From Fusibacter ferrireducens (GTDB taxonomy: Bacteria > Bacillota > Clostridia > Peptostreptococcales > Acidaminobacteraceae): DNA of 64,000 nt. Positions within the stretch are counted from its first letter, which is position 1. Every line of letters starts with the position of its first letter. Where the stretch lies: assembly GCF_015352425.1 (NCBI RefSeq), contig NZ_JADKNH010000010.1:124001-188000 (forward strand). Direction: 5' to 3'. The position numbers and the translations under genes were made by a program. A model generated the notes under the pieces. That model made no database searches and had not been told where the DNA came from. It worked only from the letters and a program-made list of their open reading frames with translations. Shown piece by piece: positions 10,298-19,565 of this stretch.

Positions 10298-10316
10298 ATT
10301 AAGACGTCCGCCCACT

Positions 10317-10331
10317 ATATTGTACGATATT
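10317..10331. promoter_or_regulatory. operator-like palindrome overlapping the tdh -10 box
   Basis: ATATTGTACGATATT covers the predicted -10 hexamer. Together with the copy 34 bp away it suggests repression of tdh-kbl, with the adjacent XRE-cupin regulator as the natural candidate. Confidence 0.55.
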
Positions 10332-10347
10332 GCCAATGGATATGCAA
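10319..10347 (-). promoter_or_regulatory. sigma-A promoter of tdh-kbl
   Basis: Minus strand has TTGCAT, a 17-bp spacer and TACAAT, lying directly after the stop codon of the XRE gene. It gives tdh-kbl its own promoter. Confidence 0.65.
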
Positions 10348-10349
10348 GA

Positions 10350-10904
10350 TTATTCTGAATAATAAAGTACAATTACTGCTTTCGTTTGGTCTTCGCTCAC
10401 GTTTCTATAGGTGTGCGGCTTATCCGGTACAAATATTGCAGCATCATCTGTTTCCAGAACACTTGTAGCGTTCCCCATTTGCACCTCAAGCCTTCCTCTT
10501 GTGACGACGACGTACTCTTCTACGCCTTTAAAATGGGCATCGGATTTGTGTTCGCTGTCACGGTCTAATTCGATCACATATATTTCAAACTTTCTCAGGG
10601 GATCATATGGGAAATAGGTAAACAGCCTATACTTGCCATCTTCTTGATCCACTTCATACGAATCACTTTTCCTAACAACTCTCATTTTGTCGCGTTCTTC
10701 ATTGATAAGCGACGTAAATGATATCTTTAAACCATCTGCAATTTTCCATATCGTTCCTACAGATGGATTCGCCTCACCCTTCTCGATCTGAGAAAGCATA
10801 CTTTTACTGACACCTGTAAGCGTGGACAAATCATTTAATGAAAGATGACGATCCTCTCTCAGTAATTTCAAATTGCCTGCAATTAAGCTGTTAATTTCCT
10901 TCAT
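10350..10904 (-). CDS. XRE-family regulator with cupin sensor domain
   Basis: 184 aa. Residues 5-62 are an XRE helix-turn-helix (LSLNDLSTLTGVSKSMLSQI, EKGEANPSVGTIWKIADGL). The C-terminal ~75 aa are a small cupin barrel (EEYVVVTRGRLEVQMG, PHTYRNVSEDQT) that probably binds a small ligand. It is upstream of and codirectional with tdh-kbl and probably regulates them. A close relative is encoded at 50574-51125. Confidence 0.9.
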   Translation of the reverse strand: MKEINSLIAGNLKLLREDRHLSLNDLSTLTGVSKSMLSQIEKGEANPSVGTIWKIADGLKISFTSLINEERDKMRVVRKSDSYEVDQEDGKYRLFTYFPYDPLRKFEIYVIELDRDSEHKSDAHFKGVEEYVVVTRGRLEVQMGNATSVLETDDAAIFVPDKPHTYRNVSEDQTKAVIVLYYSE

Positions 10905-11140
10905 TTTAAATCTCCTATTTAAATTTCTATACCCTTGTTTTTTTAATGTATCATCTATTTCAACACGTTCATCTCACTTTATATTAAACAGATGCAGATA
11001 CAATGTCAATGTCACTTCAGTTTTCAAATTTCAAAAGCCTTTCAAAAAGGCTTTGATTTAATGATATTCATAAACGGCATTCACAGCATTTCATTCACAG
11101 CATTTATAGATAAAGCCACCATGCGCATCCACTTGATTTA

Positions 11141-11149
11141 TGGTATAAT
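11141..11149 (+). promoter_or_regulatory. extended -10 promoter of the CBS-PAS activator
   Basis: TGGTATAAT, an extended -10 element with a consensus TATAAT, about 32 bp before the chosen start codon. No good -35 box is visible, as expected for extended -10 promoters. Confidence 0.5.
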
Positions 11150-11180
11150 TTTATTAATAACCTTGTGGGAGGATCTTGAA

Positions 11181-12914
11181 TTGAAAGTCAAGGCATTACT
11201 TACTGAAACACCTGTCATTTTAACACTTGAAAGCACTTTTGAGGAGGCCATTAAGGTCTTTGAATCCTCGGATTGCATACTCGGCATTCCCGTTGTGGAT
11301 GACCGTGGGCACTTAGTAAATTTGGTTACAGAAAAGTGTCTATTAGTTGCGCTCTCAAAAGGACAATCATTAAACGATACGCTCGCTATTCTGCCTTCAA
11401 GAATGATCACGCCTATCAATGAAAATACACTTATTGAAGATCTTCAAGCCTCTATAATGGATTTATATGTCTTTGTTGATAATGCAGGGCAAGTAAAAGG
11501 CGTTCTGGATGTCAATGCTCTCAATATTGCACTTATGAAGAATAAAATGCACGAACTCAGTGTTTTAGATGCTTTTTTTGAGTGCTCCTATGATGGCATT
11601 TATATCACAGATGGCAAGGGCAACACCCTTAGAATTAACAAATCCTACGAACGCATTACGGGACTTAAACGTGAGAACTTACTCGGCAGAAACATGAAAG
11701 CTCTGGTAAACGAAGGTTACATTTCTGAATCTGGTTCGCTTTCTTCATTGACTTCGGGCAAGACGGTCACTCTGTCGCAAACTTTCAAGAGCGGCCGCAA
11801 AGGGCTCATCACAAGTACACCTGTTAAAAATACTCAGGGGCATATCACAATGGTTGTCACCAACGTACGCGATATCACCGAATTATCTGATCTCAAAAAT
11901 AAATTGGAAGAAAATAAGACTTTAACCGAAAAATATCATTCTGAAATTGAAGTGCTCAAAGCACAAATCTTGCAGTCACCAGATTTAGAAGTGGAAGACC
12001 CCAAAATGCTGGACATCGTCAATCTTGCAATGAAAGTCGCTAAACTAGATTCAACTGTTTTGATATTAGGAGAAAGCGGTGTTGGTAAAGAGGAAATTGC
12101 TAAACTGATACATAAAAACAGTCCTCGAAGCAACCGAGCTTTTATTAAAATCAATTGTGGCGCAATCCCACCCAATTTAATTGAATCCGAGCTCTTCGGA
12201 TATGAAAAAGGGGCATTTACAGGTGCAAATGTAAATGGTAAAAAAGGCCTTTTTGAAATTGCAGATGGCGGCACCTTCTTCTTGGATGAAGTGGGTGAAC
12301 TCACCCTCGATATTCAAGTAAAACTGCTCAGAGTCCTTCAAGAGCAGGAAATTACAAGAATTGGTGGGAGTCATCCCATTCCCATTGACATCCGCATCAT
12401 TTCAGCAACAAATCAGAATTTAAGCGAGATGGTCAAAGCCAAACGCTTTCGCGAGGATCTATTTTACCGTTTAAATGTCATCCCGATTTCGATTCCCCCT
12501 TTGAAGGAACGAAAACTGGATATTTTTCCACTTGCAAATCACTTCTTAAAAAATATCAACAAAAAATACAATTGGCATAAAACATTTACACGTGATACAT
12601 TGGACATACTCTATGCTTACGACTGGCCGGGCAATGTCCGTGAACTGGGCAATATTGTCGAACGAGCTGCTGTTATGACCAACAGCGATCAAATTAGACC
12701 GGAAGATTTATCCGGCAATATCGTCTCTGCTAGCGCGCCCAAGACTTTACAGTTTGACGCCGATATTATGCCACTCAACAAGGCCATCCTCATTGTGGAA
12801 AAACAACTTCTAACGCAAGCCTATAATAAATATGGCAACGTAAGGGATGCCGCAAAGGCACTTGAAATTGCGCCTGCAACCTTTGTGCGCAAACGCCAGC
12901 GGATCAATGATTAA
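11181..12914 (+). CDS. sigma-54-dependent activator with CBS pair and PAS domain
   Basis: 577-aa enhancer-binding protein. Two CBS motifs cover about residues 1-120, a PAS domain about 125-235 (DAFFECSYDGIYITDGKGN), and a coiled linker leads to the AAA+ domain with GESGVGKE, canonical GAFTGA and FFLDEVGE. The HTH at the end reads NVRDAAKALEIAPATFVRKR. The frame stays open back to 10992, but a GGGAGG site 8 bp before the TTG at 11181 and the promoter at 11141 decide the start. The CBS pair suggests control by adenine nucleotides. It lies next to the GABA-fermentation genes. Confidence 0.88.
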   Translation: MKVKALLTETPVILTLESTFEEAIKVFESSDCILGIPVVDDRGHLVNLVTEKCLLVALSKGQSLNDTLAILPSRMITPINENTLIEDLQASIMDLYVFVDNAGQVKGVLDVNALNIALMKNKMHELSVLDAFFECSYDGIYITDGKGNTLRINKSYERITGLKRENLLGRNMKALVNEGYISESGSLSSLTSGKTVTLSQTFKSGRKGLITSTPVKNTQGHITMVVTNVRDITELSDLKNKLEENKTLTEKYHSEIEVLKAQILQSPDLEVEDPKMLDIVNLAMKVAKLDSTVLILGESGVGKEEIAKLIHKNSPRSNRAFIKINCGAIPPNLIESELFGYEKGAFTGANVNGKKGLFEIADGGTFFLDEVGELTLDIQVKLLRVLQEQEITRIGGSHPIPIDIRIISATNQNLSEMVKAKRFREDLFYRLNVIPISIPPLKERKLDIFPLANHFLKNINKKYNWHKTFTRDTLDILYAYDWPGNVRELGNIVERAAVMTNSDQIRPEDLSGNIVSASAPKTLQFDADIMPLNKAILIVEKQLLTQAYNKYGNVRDAAKALEIAPATFVRKRQRIND

Positions 12915-12972
12915 TTAATTTTCACCTTTTGAACTTAAGATTGAACCTAAAATCAAACTTATATTTGAACCT

Positions 12973-13017
12973 AAAAAAAGAAGGTGCTTGTCAATACACA
13001 TGCACCTTCTTTTTCTT
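12973..13017. terminator. bidirectional rho-independent terminator
   Basis: AAGAAGGTGC/GCACCTTCTT stem with A-run and T-run, between the convergent activator and crotonase genes. Confidence 0.9.
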
Positions 13018-13044
13018 ATGGGTATTTCATTTTTTGATTAAATA

Positions 13045-13668
13045 TCATTTTATTATTTCAAGTCCACCATATGTCTGTATGTCCTTAGCCGTGTGAAACG
13101 CCTTTTCCATCAGTTCATCACATGCCACAACACAACTGACGAGTCCTAATCTTAAGGCTTCCTTGGCATCCAAGAGTCCCCCGGTATGCACTAGATCTTC
13201 CACACGATTCGTGCTTATAAACTTCAAGAACCGCTGCTTGCCTCTAAACCCAGGTATGATATCAGACCATAATTCTGGCCGACCAAACTGAGCTTTCTCA
13301 TTGGCAATACGCATATCGCAACACAGGGCAAGTTCACAGCCACTTCCTAAAGTAAGTCCATCGATTGCTGCAATTGTTGGCTTCTGCATTTTTTCAATGG
13401 ACCTAAAAGCCGCTGATCGAACATCTCCAAAAATAAGTGAACGGTTGGCATGCATCTCAATCATTTCAGAAATCTCAATTTCATCTGCAAAACTGTTGCC
13501 TTCCCCAGTTATAATAAGCACATCAACTTCAGCATCCTTTTCAACCCATGCAACCAATTGCATCAGTTCTTTGAACAACAGACTATTGAAAACCTTACTC
13601 TCTTCACGGGTGATTTTGGCAACAGCAATTCCAGCTTCCTTAAACAAGGATATCTTCTTGAAATCCAA
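13045..13668 (-). CDS. short enoyl-CoA hydratase/isomerase (crotonase) family protein
   Basis: Crotonase-fold protein, probably hydrating crotonyl-CoA made by the 4-hydroxybutyryl-CoA dehydratase. Both catalytic glutamates of the hydratase subgroup are present, 20 residues apart (GSGCELALCCD and FGRPE). It is short, about 207 aa against the usual ~260, and lacks most of the C-terminal helical trimerisation region. The frame opens at 13698, but AAAGGAGG lies 5 bp before a TTG at 13668, which is preferred. It is the last gene of the gdhA-4hbD operon. Substrate is inferred from context. Confidence 0.75.
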   Translation of the reverse strand: MDFKKISLFKEAGIAVAKITREESKVFNSLLFKELMQLVAWVEKDAEVDVLIITGEGNSFADEIEISEMIEMHANRSLIFGDVRSAAFRSIEKMQKPTIAAIDGLTLGSGCELALCCDMRIANEKAQFGRPELWSDIIPGFRGKQRFLKFISTNRVEDLVHTGGLLDAKEALRLGLVSCVVACDELMEKAFHTAKDIQTYGGLEIIK

Positions 13669-13704
13669 AATGGCCTCCTTTTGATTTTCTACGCACACTT
13701 AAAT

Positions 13705-14820
13705 TTAAAATAGGCGCTTATAGATATTCAAAATTTCTTCTTCAGATAACGGCATATAATTATTTGCAAGAAGTCTTTGTTGTTTTTCAACAACACTGGT
13801 TGTAAATTCTTGAATTTCAGACGCCTTCATACCGTACTCTTTCAATGGTTTTTTGCTTAAAAGGTTACCCAGTACTTTTTCGATTTCATCGTACACAGCT
13901 TCTTTTTCAACGCCCATTAGAGATGCCAAAGCCGCATTTAGAGGTTCAATTTTACCATTTGGATTCAGTCTGTTATAAACTTTGAAAACTTCTGTGAAAA
14001 ACTGATAATTCGCTTCGCCATGTGGCACATGGTAAGCTGCGCCAAGAGGATAAGATAACGCATGAACCGCACCTACGCCAGCATTTCCAAATGCAATCCC
14101 TGCAAGATTACTTGCTAGAATAAAGTCTTCTAGAAGTTCTTGACGATAATCCGGACCATTTTCAACAATTTTTAGAAAGCCTTTCATTAAAGATTCCATT
14201 GCTCTCATGCTGATCATTTGAGTAAATTCATTTGCTTTAGGAGATACATAAGATTCTACAGCGTGGATTAAAGCATCAATCGCACTAAAAATAAAGAAAT
14301 TGTATGGCAGTCCTTTAAGCAATTCAGGAATCAATACAGCATGGTTTGCATAGAGTTCATTCATCGCTAAACCCATTTTGGTATGCTTAGATTTCACTTC
14401 TACAATGGATAAATTGGTTACCTCGCTACCCGTTCCACACGTGGTCGGAACGATAATCAGCTCTTTATCTTTGATTAACTTAATGTTGCCTTCGAACATG
14501 TCCAAAGTATTCGTCACATCTTTAAAAATCAATAATTTTGCAATGTCAATTACGGTCCCCCCACCAACTGCAATAACACGATTGTAGTGTTTCGCTCTGA
14601 TGGCTTCGTGGATTTTATCCACCATTTCATCTGATGGTTCACCCGCGCCGAATTGCTCTTGCATCAAAAAATCTGACTCAAGATTCAATGCTTTCATGAA
14701 GGGATCATATAAAAATTGGTGTGTTAAAACCAAGTCGTTTTCTCCAATTGAAAATTCTTTTGCAAAGCCCTTAAAATCATCAAATTTGCTAATTTGTGTT
14801 GGCAAATTAAAATATTTCAT
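13705..14820 (-). CDS. 4hbD: NAD-dependent 4-hydroxybutyrate dehydrogenase
   Basis: Iron-containing alcohol dehydrogenase, 371 aa, the same length as Clostridium kluyveri 4HbD and very similar to it along its length from memory. It reduces succinate semialdehyde to 4-hydroxybutyrate. Signatures: VGGGTVIDIAKLL, PTTCGTGSEVTNLSIVE, metal-ligand segments SAIDALIHAVESYVS and GAVHALSYPLGAAYHVPHGE. It lies 45 bp after gdhA, with the crotonase following closely. Confidence 0.95.
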   Translation of the reverse strand: MKYFNLPTQISKFDDFKGFAKEFSIGENDLVLTHQFLYDPFMKALNLESDFLMQEQFGAGEPSDEMVDKIHEAIRAKHYNRVIAVGGGTVIDIAKLLIFKDVTNTLDMFEGNIKLIKDKELIIVPTTCGTGSEVTNLSIVEVKSKHTKMGLAMNELYANHAVLIPELLKGLPYNFFIFSAIDALIHAVESYVSPKANEFTQMISMRAMESLMKGFLKIVENGPDYRQELLEDFILASNLAGIAFGNAGVGAVHALSYPLGAAYHVPHGEANYQFFTEVFKVYNRLNPNGKIEPLNAALASLMGVEKEAVYDEIEKVLGNLLSKKPLKEYGMKASEIQEFTTSVVEKQQRLLANNYMPLSEEEILNIYKRLF

Positions 14821-14865
14821 GAAAAACTCCTCTCTTAAATAATGCTGTCCTTTTAGAACAATGGA

Positions 14866-16221
14866 TTAATAGTTACCTTGAGCCATCATAGCTTCAGCAA
14901 CTTTAGCAAAACCTGCAATATTCGCACCAGCCACTAAGTTGTAACCAAAGCCATAAGTTTCAGCAGCATCCACACAGTTTTTGTGGATGTTTGTCATAAT
15001 TTGATCTAATTTAGCATCAACTTCTGCTTCTGTCCATGATAATCTCATTGAGTTTTGACTCATTTCAAGTGCTGAAGTCGCTACGCCACCTGCATTAGCA
15101 GCTTTAGCCGGTCCAACAGTTACGCCTTTTTCTAATAAATAGTCAACCGCTTCGTTTGTACATGGCATATTAGATGCTTCGCAAAGGAATTTAACGCCGT
15201 TCGCTACGATTTGCTCTGCATGCTCTAATCTGATTTCATTTTGTGTTGCACATGGAATCACGATGTCTGCTTTTACGCCCCAAGGTCTTTCACCTGGGAA
15301 GAATTTAGAACCTGCGAATTTATCTGCATACGGTGCCACGATATCTTTTCCGCTTGATCTAAGCTCTAACAAGTACTCGATTTTTTCACCAGCGATACCC
15401 GCTTCGTCTAAGATGTATCCATCTGGACCTGAAATAGTGATAACTTTGCCACCTAATTCAGTCACTTTAGTCGCTGTACCCCAAGTGACGTTACCAAATC
15501 CTGATAATGCAACTGTTTTGCCTTCGAAAGTTTCGCCTTTAGCTTTTAACATTTCTCTTGTAAAGTAAGTGACACCGAAACCAGTTGCCTCTGGTCTGAT
15601 CAATGATCCACCATAAGATAATCCCTTACCTGTTAAAACGCCATTTTCGAAAACGCCTTTGATTCTTCTGTATTGACCATATAGGAATCCGATTTCTCTT
15701 CCGCCTACACCGATATCCCCAGCTGGAACGTCTACGTCTGGTCCAATATGTCTATATAATTCAGTCATGAAGCTTTGGCAAAATCTCATAATTTCAGCAT
15801 TAGATTTACCATTTGGATCGAAGTCCGAACCACCTTTACCGCCACCGATTGGCAGACCCGTTAAAGAGTTTTTCAAAATTTGCTCAAAACCTAAGAATTT
15901 AATGATCCCGATGTATACCGATTTATGGAATCTCAAACCACCTTTGTAAGGTCCAATTGCGCCGTTGAATTGAACTCTAAAGCCTCTATTCACATGGAGT
16001 TTACCTGCATCGTCAACCCAAGGCACTCTGAAAGTGATTTGTCTTTCAGGCTCTGCAAATCTTGCTAAAAGATTCGCTTCAATATACTCAGTATGTTTTG
16101 CTAAAACGGGTTCTAAAGATTTGAAAACCTCTTCTACTGCTTGTAAAAATTCTGGTTCGTTGGCATTTCTAGCCTTAACTTGTTCAAATACAGTTTCGAT
16201 ATAATTTGCTACTTTTTTCAT
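14866..16221 (-). CDS. gdhA: glutamate dehydrogenase (hexameric, about 450 aa)
   Basis: Oxidative deamination of glutamate to 2-oxoglutarate, regenerating the amino acceptor used by the GABA aminotransferase. Substrate-binding segments GPYKGGLRFH, FLGFEQILKNSL and GGGKGGSDFDPNGKS and the coenzyme fold LSGFGNVTWG are clear. It resembles the NAD-linked Clostridium symbiosum enzyme in length and motifs, so a catabolic role fits. NAD versus NADP preference cannot be proven from sequence reading alone. Confidence 0.95.
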   Translation of the reverse strand: MKKVANYIETVFEQVKARNANEPEFLQAVEEVFKSLEPVLAKHTEYIEANLLARFAEPERQITFRVPWVDDAGKLHVNRGFRVQFNGAIGPYKGGLRFHKSVYIGIIKFLGFEQILKNSLTGLPIGGGKGGSDFDPNGKSNAEIMRFCQSFMTELYRHIGPDVDVPAGDIGVGGREIGFLYGQYRRIKGVFENGVLTGKGLSYGGSLIRPEATGFGVTYFTREMLKAKGETFEGKTVALSGFGNVTWGTATKVTELGGKVITISGPDGYILDEAGIAGEKIEYLLELRSSGKDIVAPYADKFAGSKFFPGERPWGVKADIVIPCATQNEIRLEHAEQIVANGVKFLCEASNMPCTNEAVDYLLEKGVTVGPAKAANAGGVATSALEMSQNSMRLSWTEAEVDAKLDQIMTNIHKNCVDAAETYGFGYNLVAGANIAGFAKVAEAMMAQGNY

Positions 16222-16243
16222 TTTAATTCATCCTCTTTTCTTC

Positions 16244-16286
16244 AATAGAAGTCTATATATACATAGACTTCTATTCTACCATTATA
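16244..16286 (-). promoter_or_regulatory. gdhA promoter -10 and start-site inverted repeat
   Basis: On the minus strand a consensus TATAAT (16281-16286) is followed by a perfect 13-bp inverted repeat (AATAGAAGTCTAT, 6-nt spacer, complement; 16244-16275) that would cover the transcription start. It may be an operator or a 5' mRNA hairpin. Confidence 0.55.
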
Positions 16287-16320
16287 CTATTTATGTTTCT
16301 ATTATTCTATGGACTGCATA

Positions 16321-16346
16321 AAGAATCAGCCCTCACTCTGATTCTT
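16321..16346 (-). terminator. possible weak terminator after gabT
   Basis: AAGAATCAG/CTGATTCTT stem with 8-nt loop just after the gabT stop. The T-rich tail is short, so it may only partly separate gabT from gdhA. Confidence 0.45.
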
Positions 16347-16371
16347 CATACATCACCACAACCCTTGAATA

Positions 16372-17754
16372 CTATTTTTTTCTACTTTCTATCATGGCGC
16401 TATTGACTTTTTCAACAGCATTTTCAATAATATCCAGTGCCACACTCAATTGCTCATCTGTAATACAAAGTGGCATTAAGAAACGTAAATTGTTGCCACG
16501 GATACCCGCATCTAAAACTACAAGTCCATTTTTATTGCATTCTTGGATAATTGCTTTTGTCTCTTCTTTAGCAGGTTCTTTGGTTAGTCTGTCCTTAACC
16601 AGTTCCAGGGCTATCATAGCGCCAAGGCCTCTAACATCGCCAATGATTTCGTAAACGCCTTTCATGTTGTTAAGTCTTGCCATAACAACCTCTGAAATTT
16701 TAACCGCTTTATCAGCAAAGTTATCGCGCTCCATAATCTCTATAACTTTAAGCGCTGCAGTTGTCGAAACCGGATTGCCACAGTAAGTACCTCCGATGCC
16801 ACCTGCTTGTGCAGCATCAATAATTTCAGCTCTTGCTGTTACCGCACTGAGTGGTAAACCACCGGCGATGGATTTTGCACTTGTCATAATATCTGCATAA
16901 ATCCCTTGTTCAGCCCAATATTCACTCGCAAACATCTTTCCAGTTCTGCAGTATCCTGATTGAACTTCATCACAAATTAAAAGCATTCCATTTTCATCAC
17001 AGACACGTCTGAGTTCTTTAACATATGCCATAGGCACTGGGATGAACCCACCTTCACCTTGAACAGGCTCAATAATAATTGCTGCCACTTCTTCTGGATT
17101 AACTTCTTCTAGGAAGAAATTATTGAGTTTCTCAATGAAATAATCCATTGCATTTTCTTCTGAAATGCCTTTAGGACATCTATAAGCATATGGGAACTCT
17201 GCACGATGAATACCAGTTGGGAAAGGACCAAAGCCGAATTTGTAAGGTTTAACCTTACTGGTGAGTGCCATTGTCAAAGCTGTACGACCATGGAATGCAC
17301 CAGTAAATGTAACGAGTTCACTGCGTTTTGTATATTTACGCGCAATCTTAACTGCATTTTCAACTGCTTCAGCACCACTGTTTACAAACATTGTTTTCTT
17401 TGGAAAATCTCCTGGTGATATTGCGTTAATTTTCGCCGCTAAACGCACATATTGTTCATATTGGATCACGTTGATACTTGTGTGGAAAAATTTCTCAACT
17501 TGTCCTTTGACAGCATCTATAACTTCTGGATTGCTGTAGCCAACATTTAAAACACCAATACCGCCAGCAAAGTCCATGAAGATGTTGCCATCAATATCTT
17601 GAAACATTGCGCCTTCACCACGTTCGATGAATGTTGGGATACCGTAAGATACACCTACAGGTACATTCTCAGATCTTAAAGCTAATAACGCTTTGGATTT
17701 TGGTCCTGGTAATTCAGTAACCATTTTGGGTGTGCTTAATCCTAGTTTTGTCAT
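16372..17754 (-). CDS. gabT: 4-aminobutyrate aminotransferase
   Basis: Class-III PLP aminotransferase, 460 aa. It transfers the amino group of GABA to 2-oxoglutarate, giving succinate semialdehyde. The Schiff-base lysine is in TSAKSIAGGLPLSAV, the PLP aspartate in LLICDEVQSGYCRTG, and FHGRTALTMALTSK and the GGTYCGNPVS loop are family signatures. It lies between the permease and gdhA; the neighbouring 4-hydroxybutyrate genes support GABA over ornithine or 5-aminovalerate. Confidence 0.92.
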   Translation of the reverse strand: MTKLGLSTPKMVTELPGPKSKALLALRSENVPVGVSYGIPTFIERGEGAMFQDIDGNIFMDFAGGIGVLNVGYSNPEVIDAVKGQVEKFFHTSINVIQYEQYVRLAAKINAISPGDFPKKTMFVNSGAEAVENAVKIARKYTKRSELVTFTGAFHGRTALTMALTSKVKPYKFGFGPFPTGIHRAEFPYAYRCPKGISEENAMDYFIEKLNNFFLEEVNPEEVAAIIIEPVQGEGGFIPVPMAYVKELRRVCDENGMLLICDEVQSGYCRTGKMFASEYWAEQGIYADIMTSAKSIAGGLPLSAVTARAEIIDAAQAGGIGGTYCGNPVSTTAALKVIEIMERDNFADKAVKISEVVMARLNNMKGVYEIIGDVRGLGAMIALELVKDRLTKEPAKEETKAIIQECNKNGLVVLDAGIRGNNLRFLMPLCITDEQLSVALDIIENAVEKVNSAMIESRKK

Positions 17755-17803
17755 TTTTTCCTCCCTATTTCACATCTGTCATGTGATCTCTTTTTTATTT
17801 TTT

Positions 17804-17842
17804 AATGTGTCAGCGTGTTCCCTATGTCCACGCCGACACATT
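17804..17842. repeat. 14-bp inverted repeat between permease and gabT
   Basis: AATGTGTCAGCGTG and its complement with one mismatch, 11-nt loop. No T-run follows in either direction, so it is more likely an mRNA processing/stability hairpin or operator than a terminator. Confidence 0.5.
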
Positions 17843-17906
17843 GCTTACATATGAAAATGTTGGTTCAATATGGATTCGATATTGGTTCAGCGTCAGTAAA
17901 TATTCA

Positions 17907-19373
17907 TTAAGCACTTTTTCCTGTGCTCGCCACCGTTTCTTCTTGGCCCTCTCCAATGATTTCCGCTCTTCCATGTTCTTCACCAAAGATTAAAAGTTCA
18001 CGTTCACGATTGCTGACATTAGGATATGCTTTTTTCGTCATGAATGCCAAAACCGCACCTAGTACCGTCCACCCAAGGATCATACCCCACTCATACGGCC
18101 ATACAAGTGCACCTGGTGAACCCGGTAAATAAAGCATGATAAATGCAATTGAAATTATAATTGCTGTGAATCCAACAAACTTCCATCTCTTAATTGCAAA
18201 CGGTCTATTCAAATTAGGTTCTTTCTTTCTCAAGACAACGAATGAGATCGTAACCATCAAATATGTTATAACAACACCAAACGAACTTGCATTTACAAAC
18301 CATACAAGAGCGTTTTTGCCAAGTAGTGGCGACATTAAACAGATACAACCAATCAGTATAATTGCCGCATAAGGTGATTGTGTTTTAGGATGTAGTTTAC
18401 CGAAAACTGGTGGAAGCATCTTCGCTCTACCCATTGCAAATATAACCCTTGCACCACCTACAATAAAGCCATTCCAGCTTGTGAGAATACCACAAAGCGC
18501 CCCTATTATGATGACTTTGCCCCACATTGCTGAGCCAAATAAGTAAGCCGCTGCATCGGCAACTGGAACTGCACCATTATTTCTGATGTCTGGAGGGCAT
18601 GCTTTTGAGATGCCTATAACCATCATAACGTACCAACCTGCCGCCATAAAAATAGATAAAATCAATATTTTTGCAACTTGCTTAAGTGGAATATTCATTT
18701 CCTCAGCGGATTGAGGTATGACATCGAATCCGACATACATTGCAGGGGCCATGAGTAGCACCGCGATCAAGCCCTTTCCACTTGTGAACATCTCACCCAT
18801 AAATTCCGTATTTCCCATTGTTGTGCCACCAACCATAAAGAGAACACCAACACCTGTTAATCCAAGTGTCGCAATGGTTTGAAACAGTGCTGCACTTTTA
18901 CCACCCATGTAGTTCAAAATGATTAGAATAAGTCCAACGGTCATGCCTATCGCACACCAAGAAAAATATACTTCATAGCCAGCAATCGTCCATAAATACC
19001 CTAGTTTGGGTATCGGTATAACATAATCGATTGCAGTAGATATGGCAATACCCTCCCAAGCCGCTACACCGATATAAGCAAAGCAAGTTGCCCAGATCGT
19101 AATCCAAGATGCAGTGTATCCTAAACTTCTGTAGGCAAATACCAAGCCTCCACCGGCACATGGCAATGCAGGCGTAAGTTCTGCATAGCACATACCTACA
19201 AATACACACATGACAGCGCCCACTGCGAAAGCAACTATTGCACCTAACCAACCAGCTTCTTTAACCCAGTAACCCGCAAGCATTACCCAGCCCCAGCCGA
19301 TCATAGCCCCGAAAGCAAGAGACAATACGTCTCCTTTCGAGTAGACTTTTTCCAGTTCTTTACGTGACTCCAT
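17907..19373 (-). CDS. APC-superfamily amino acid permease, probable GABA importer
   Basis: 488-aa cytoplasmic-membrane carrier with about 12 hydrophobic segments. The first, LAFGAMIGWGWVMLAGYW, has the glycine-rich unwound TM1 typical of amino acid-polyamine-cation carriers. It precedes gabT by about 150 bp and is under a sigma-54 promoter, so uptake of 4-aminobutyrate is the likely role. Specificity is inferred from context only. Confidence 0.85.
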   Translation of the reverse strand: MESRKELEKVYSKGDVLSLAFGAMIGWGWVMLAGYWVKEAGWLGAIVAFAVGAVMCVFVGMCYAELTPALPCAGGGLVFAYRSLGYTASWITIWATCFAYIGVAAWEGIAISTAIDYVIPIPKLGYLWTIAGYEVYFSWCAIGMTVGLILIILNYMGGKSAALFQTIATLGLTGVGVLFMVGGTTMGNTEFMGEMFTSGKGLIAVLLMAPAMYVGFDVIPQSAEEMNIPLKQVAKILILSIFMAAGWYVMMVIGISKACPPDIRNNGAVPVADAAAYLFGSAMWGKVIIIGALCGILTSWNGFIVGGARVIFAMGRAKMLPPVFGKLHPKTQSPYAAIILIGCICLMSPLLGKNALVWFVNASSFGVVITYLMVTISFVVLRKKEPNLNRPFAIKRWKFVGFTAIIISIAFIMLYLPGSPGALVWPYEWGMILGWTVLGAVLAFMTKKAYPNVSNRERELLIFGEEHGRAEIIGEGQEETVASTGKSA

Positions 19374-19418
19374 TCATATTCCCCCTCATATCTTTTTTTT
19401 CGTTCGACCTGTAGTAAC

Positions 19419-19434
19419 GCAAATCCTATGCCAA
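19419..19434 (-). promoter_or_regulatory. sigma-54 promoter of the permease gene
   Basis: Minus strand TTGGCATAGGATTTGC, exact GG-N10-GC, 46 bp before the permease start. Confidence 0.85.
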
Positions 19435-19547
19435 CATAGAAACCTAGCAAATTGCCCATTTTTTGAAAAAAAAAAATATCAATCTTGCAAAAAAAGAGTG
19501 ATATCTGAATTATAAAAAAATTATTGAGTGTTTCCAATACTTTTAGA

Positions 19548-19565
19548 GGAGTCATAAATGACTCC
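19548..19565. promoter_or_regulatory. candidate enhancer palindrome for the permease promoter
   Basis: GGAGTCATAAATGACTCC, a perfect 18-bp GGAGTC-N6-GACTCC palindrome about 120 bp upstream of the sigma-54 promoter. A degenerate second copy (right arm TCATTTATGACTCC, 19571-19584) follows. The layout fits a binding site for a dimeric sigma-54 activator. Confidence 0.65.

Noticed and set aside
17804-17842. Terminator between permease and gabT
   Set aside because: Good stem but no T-run on either exit; listed only as an inverted repeat.
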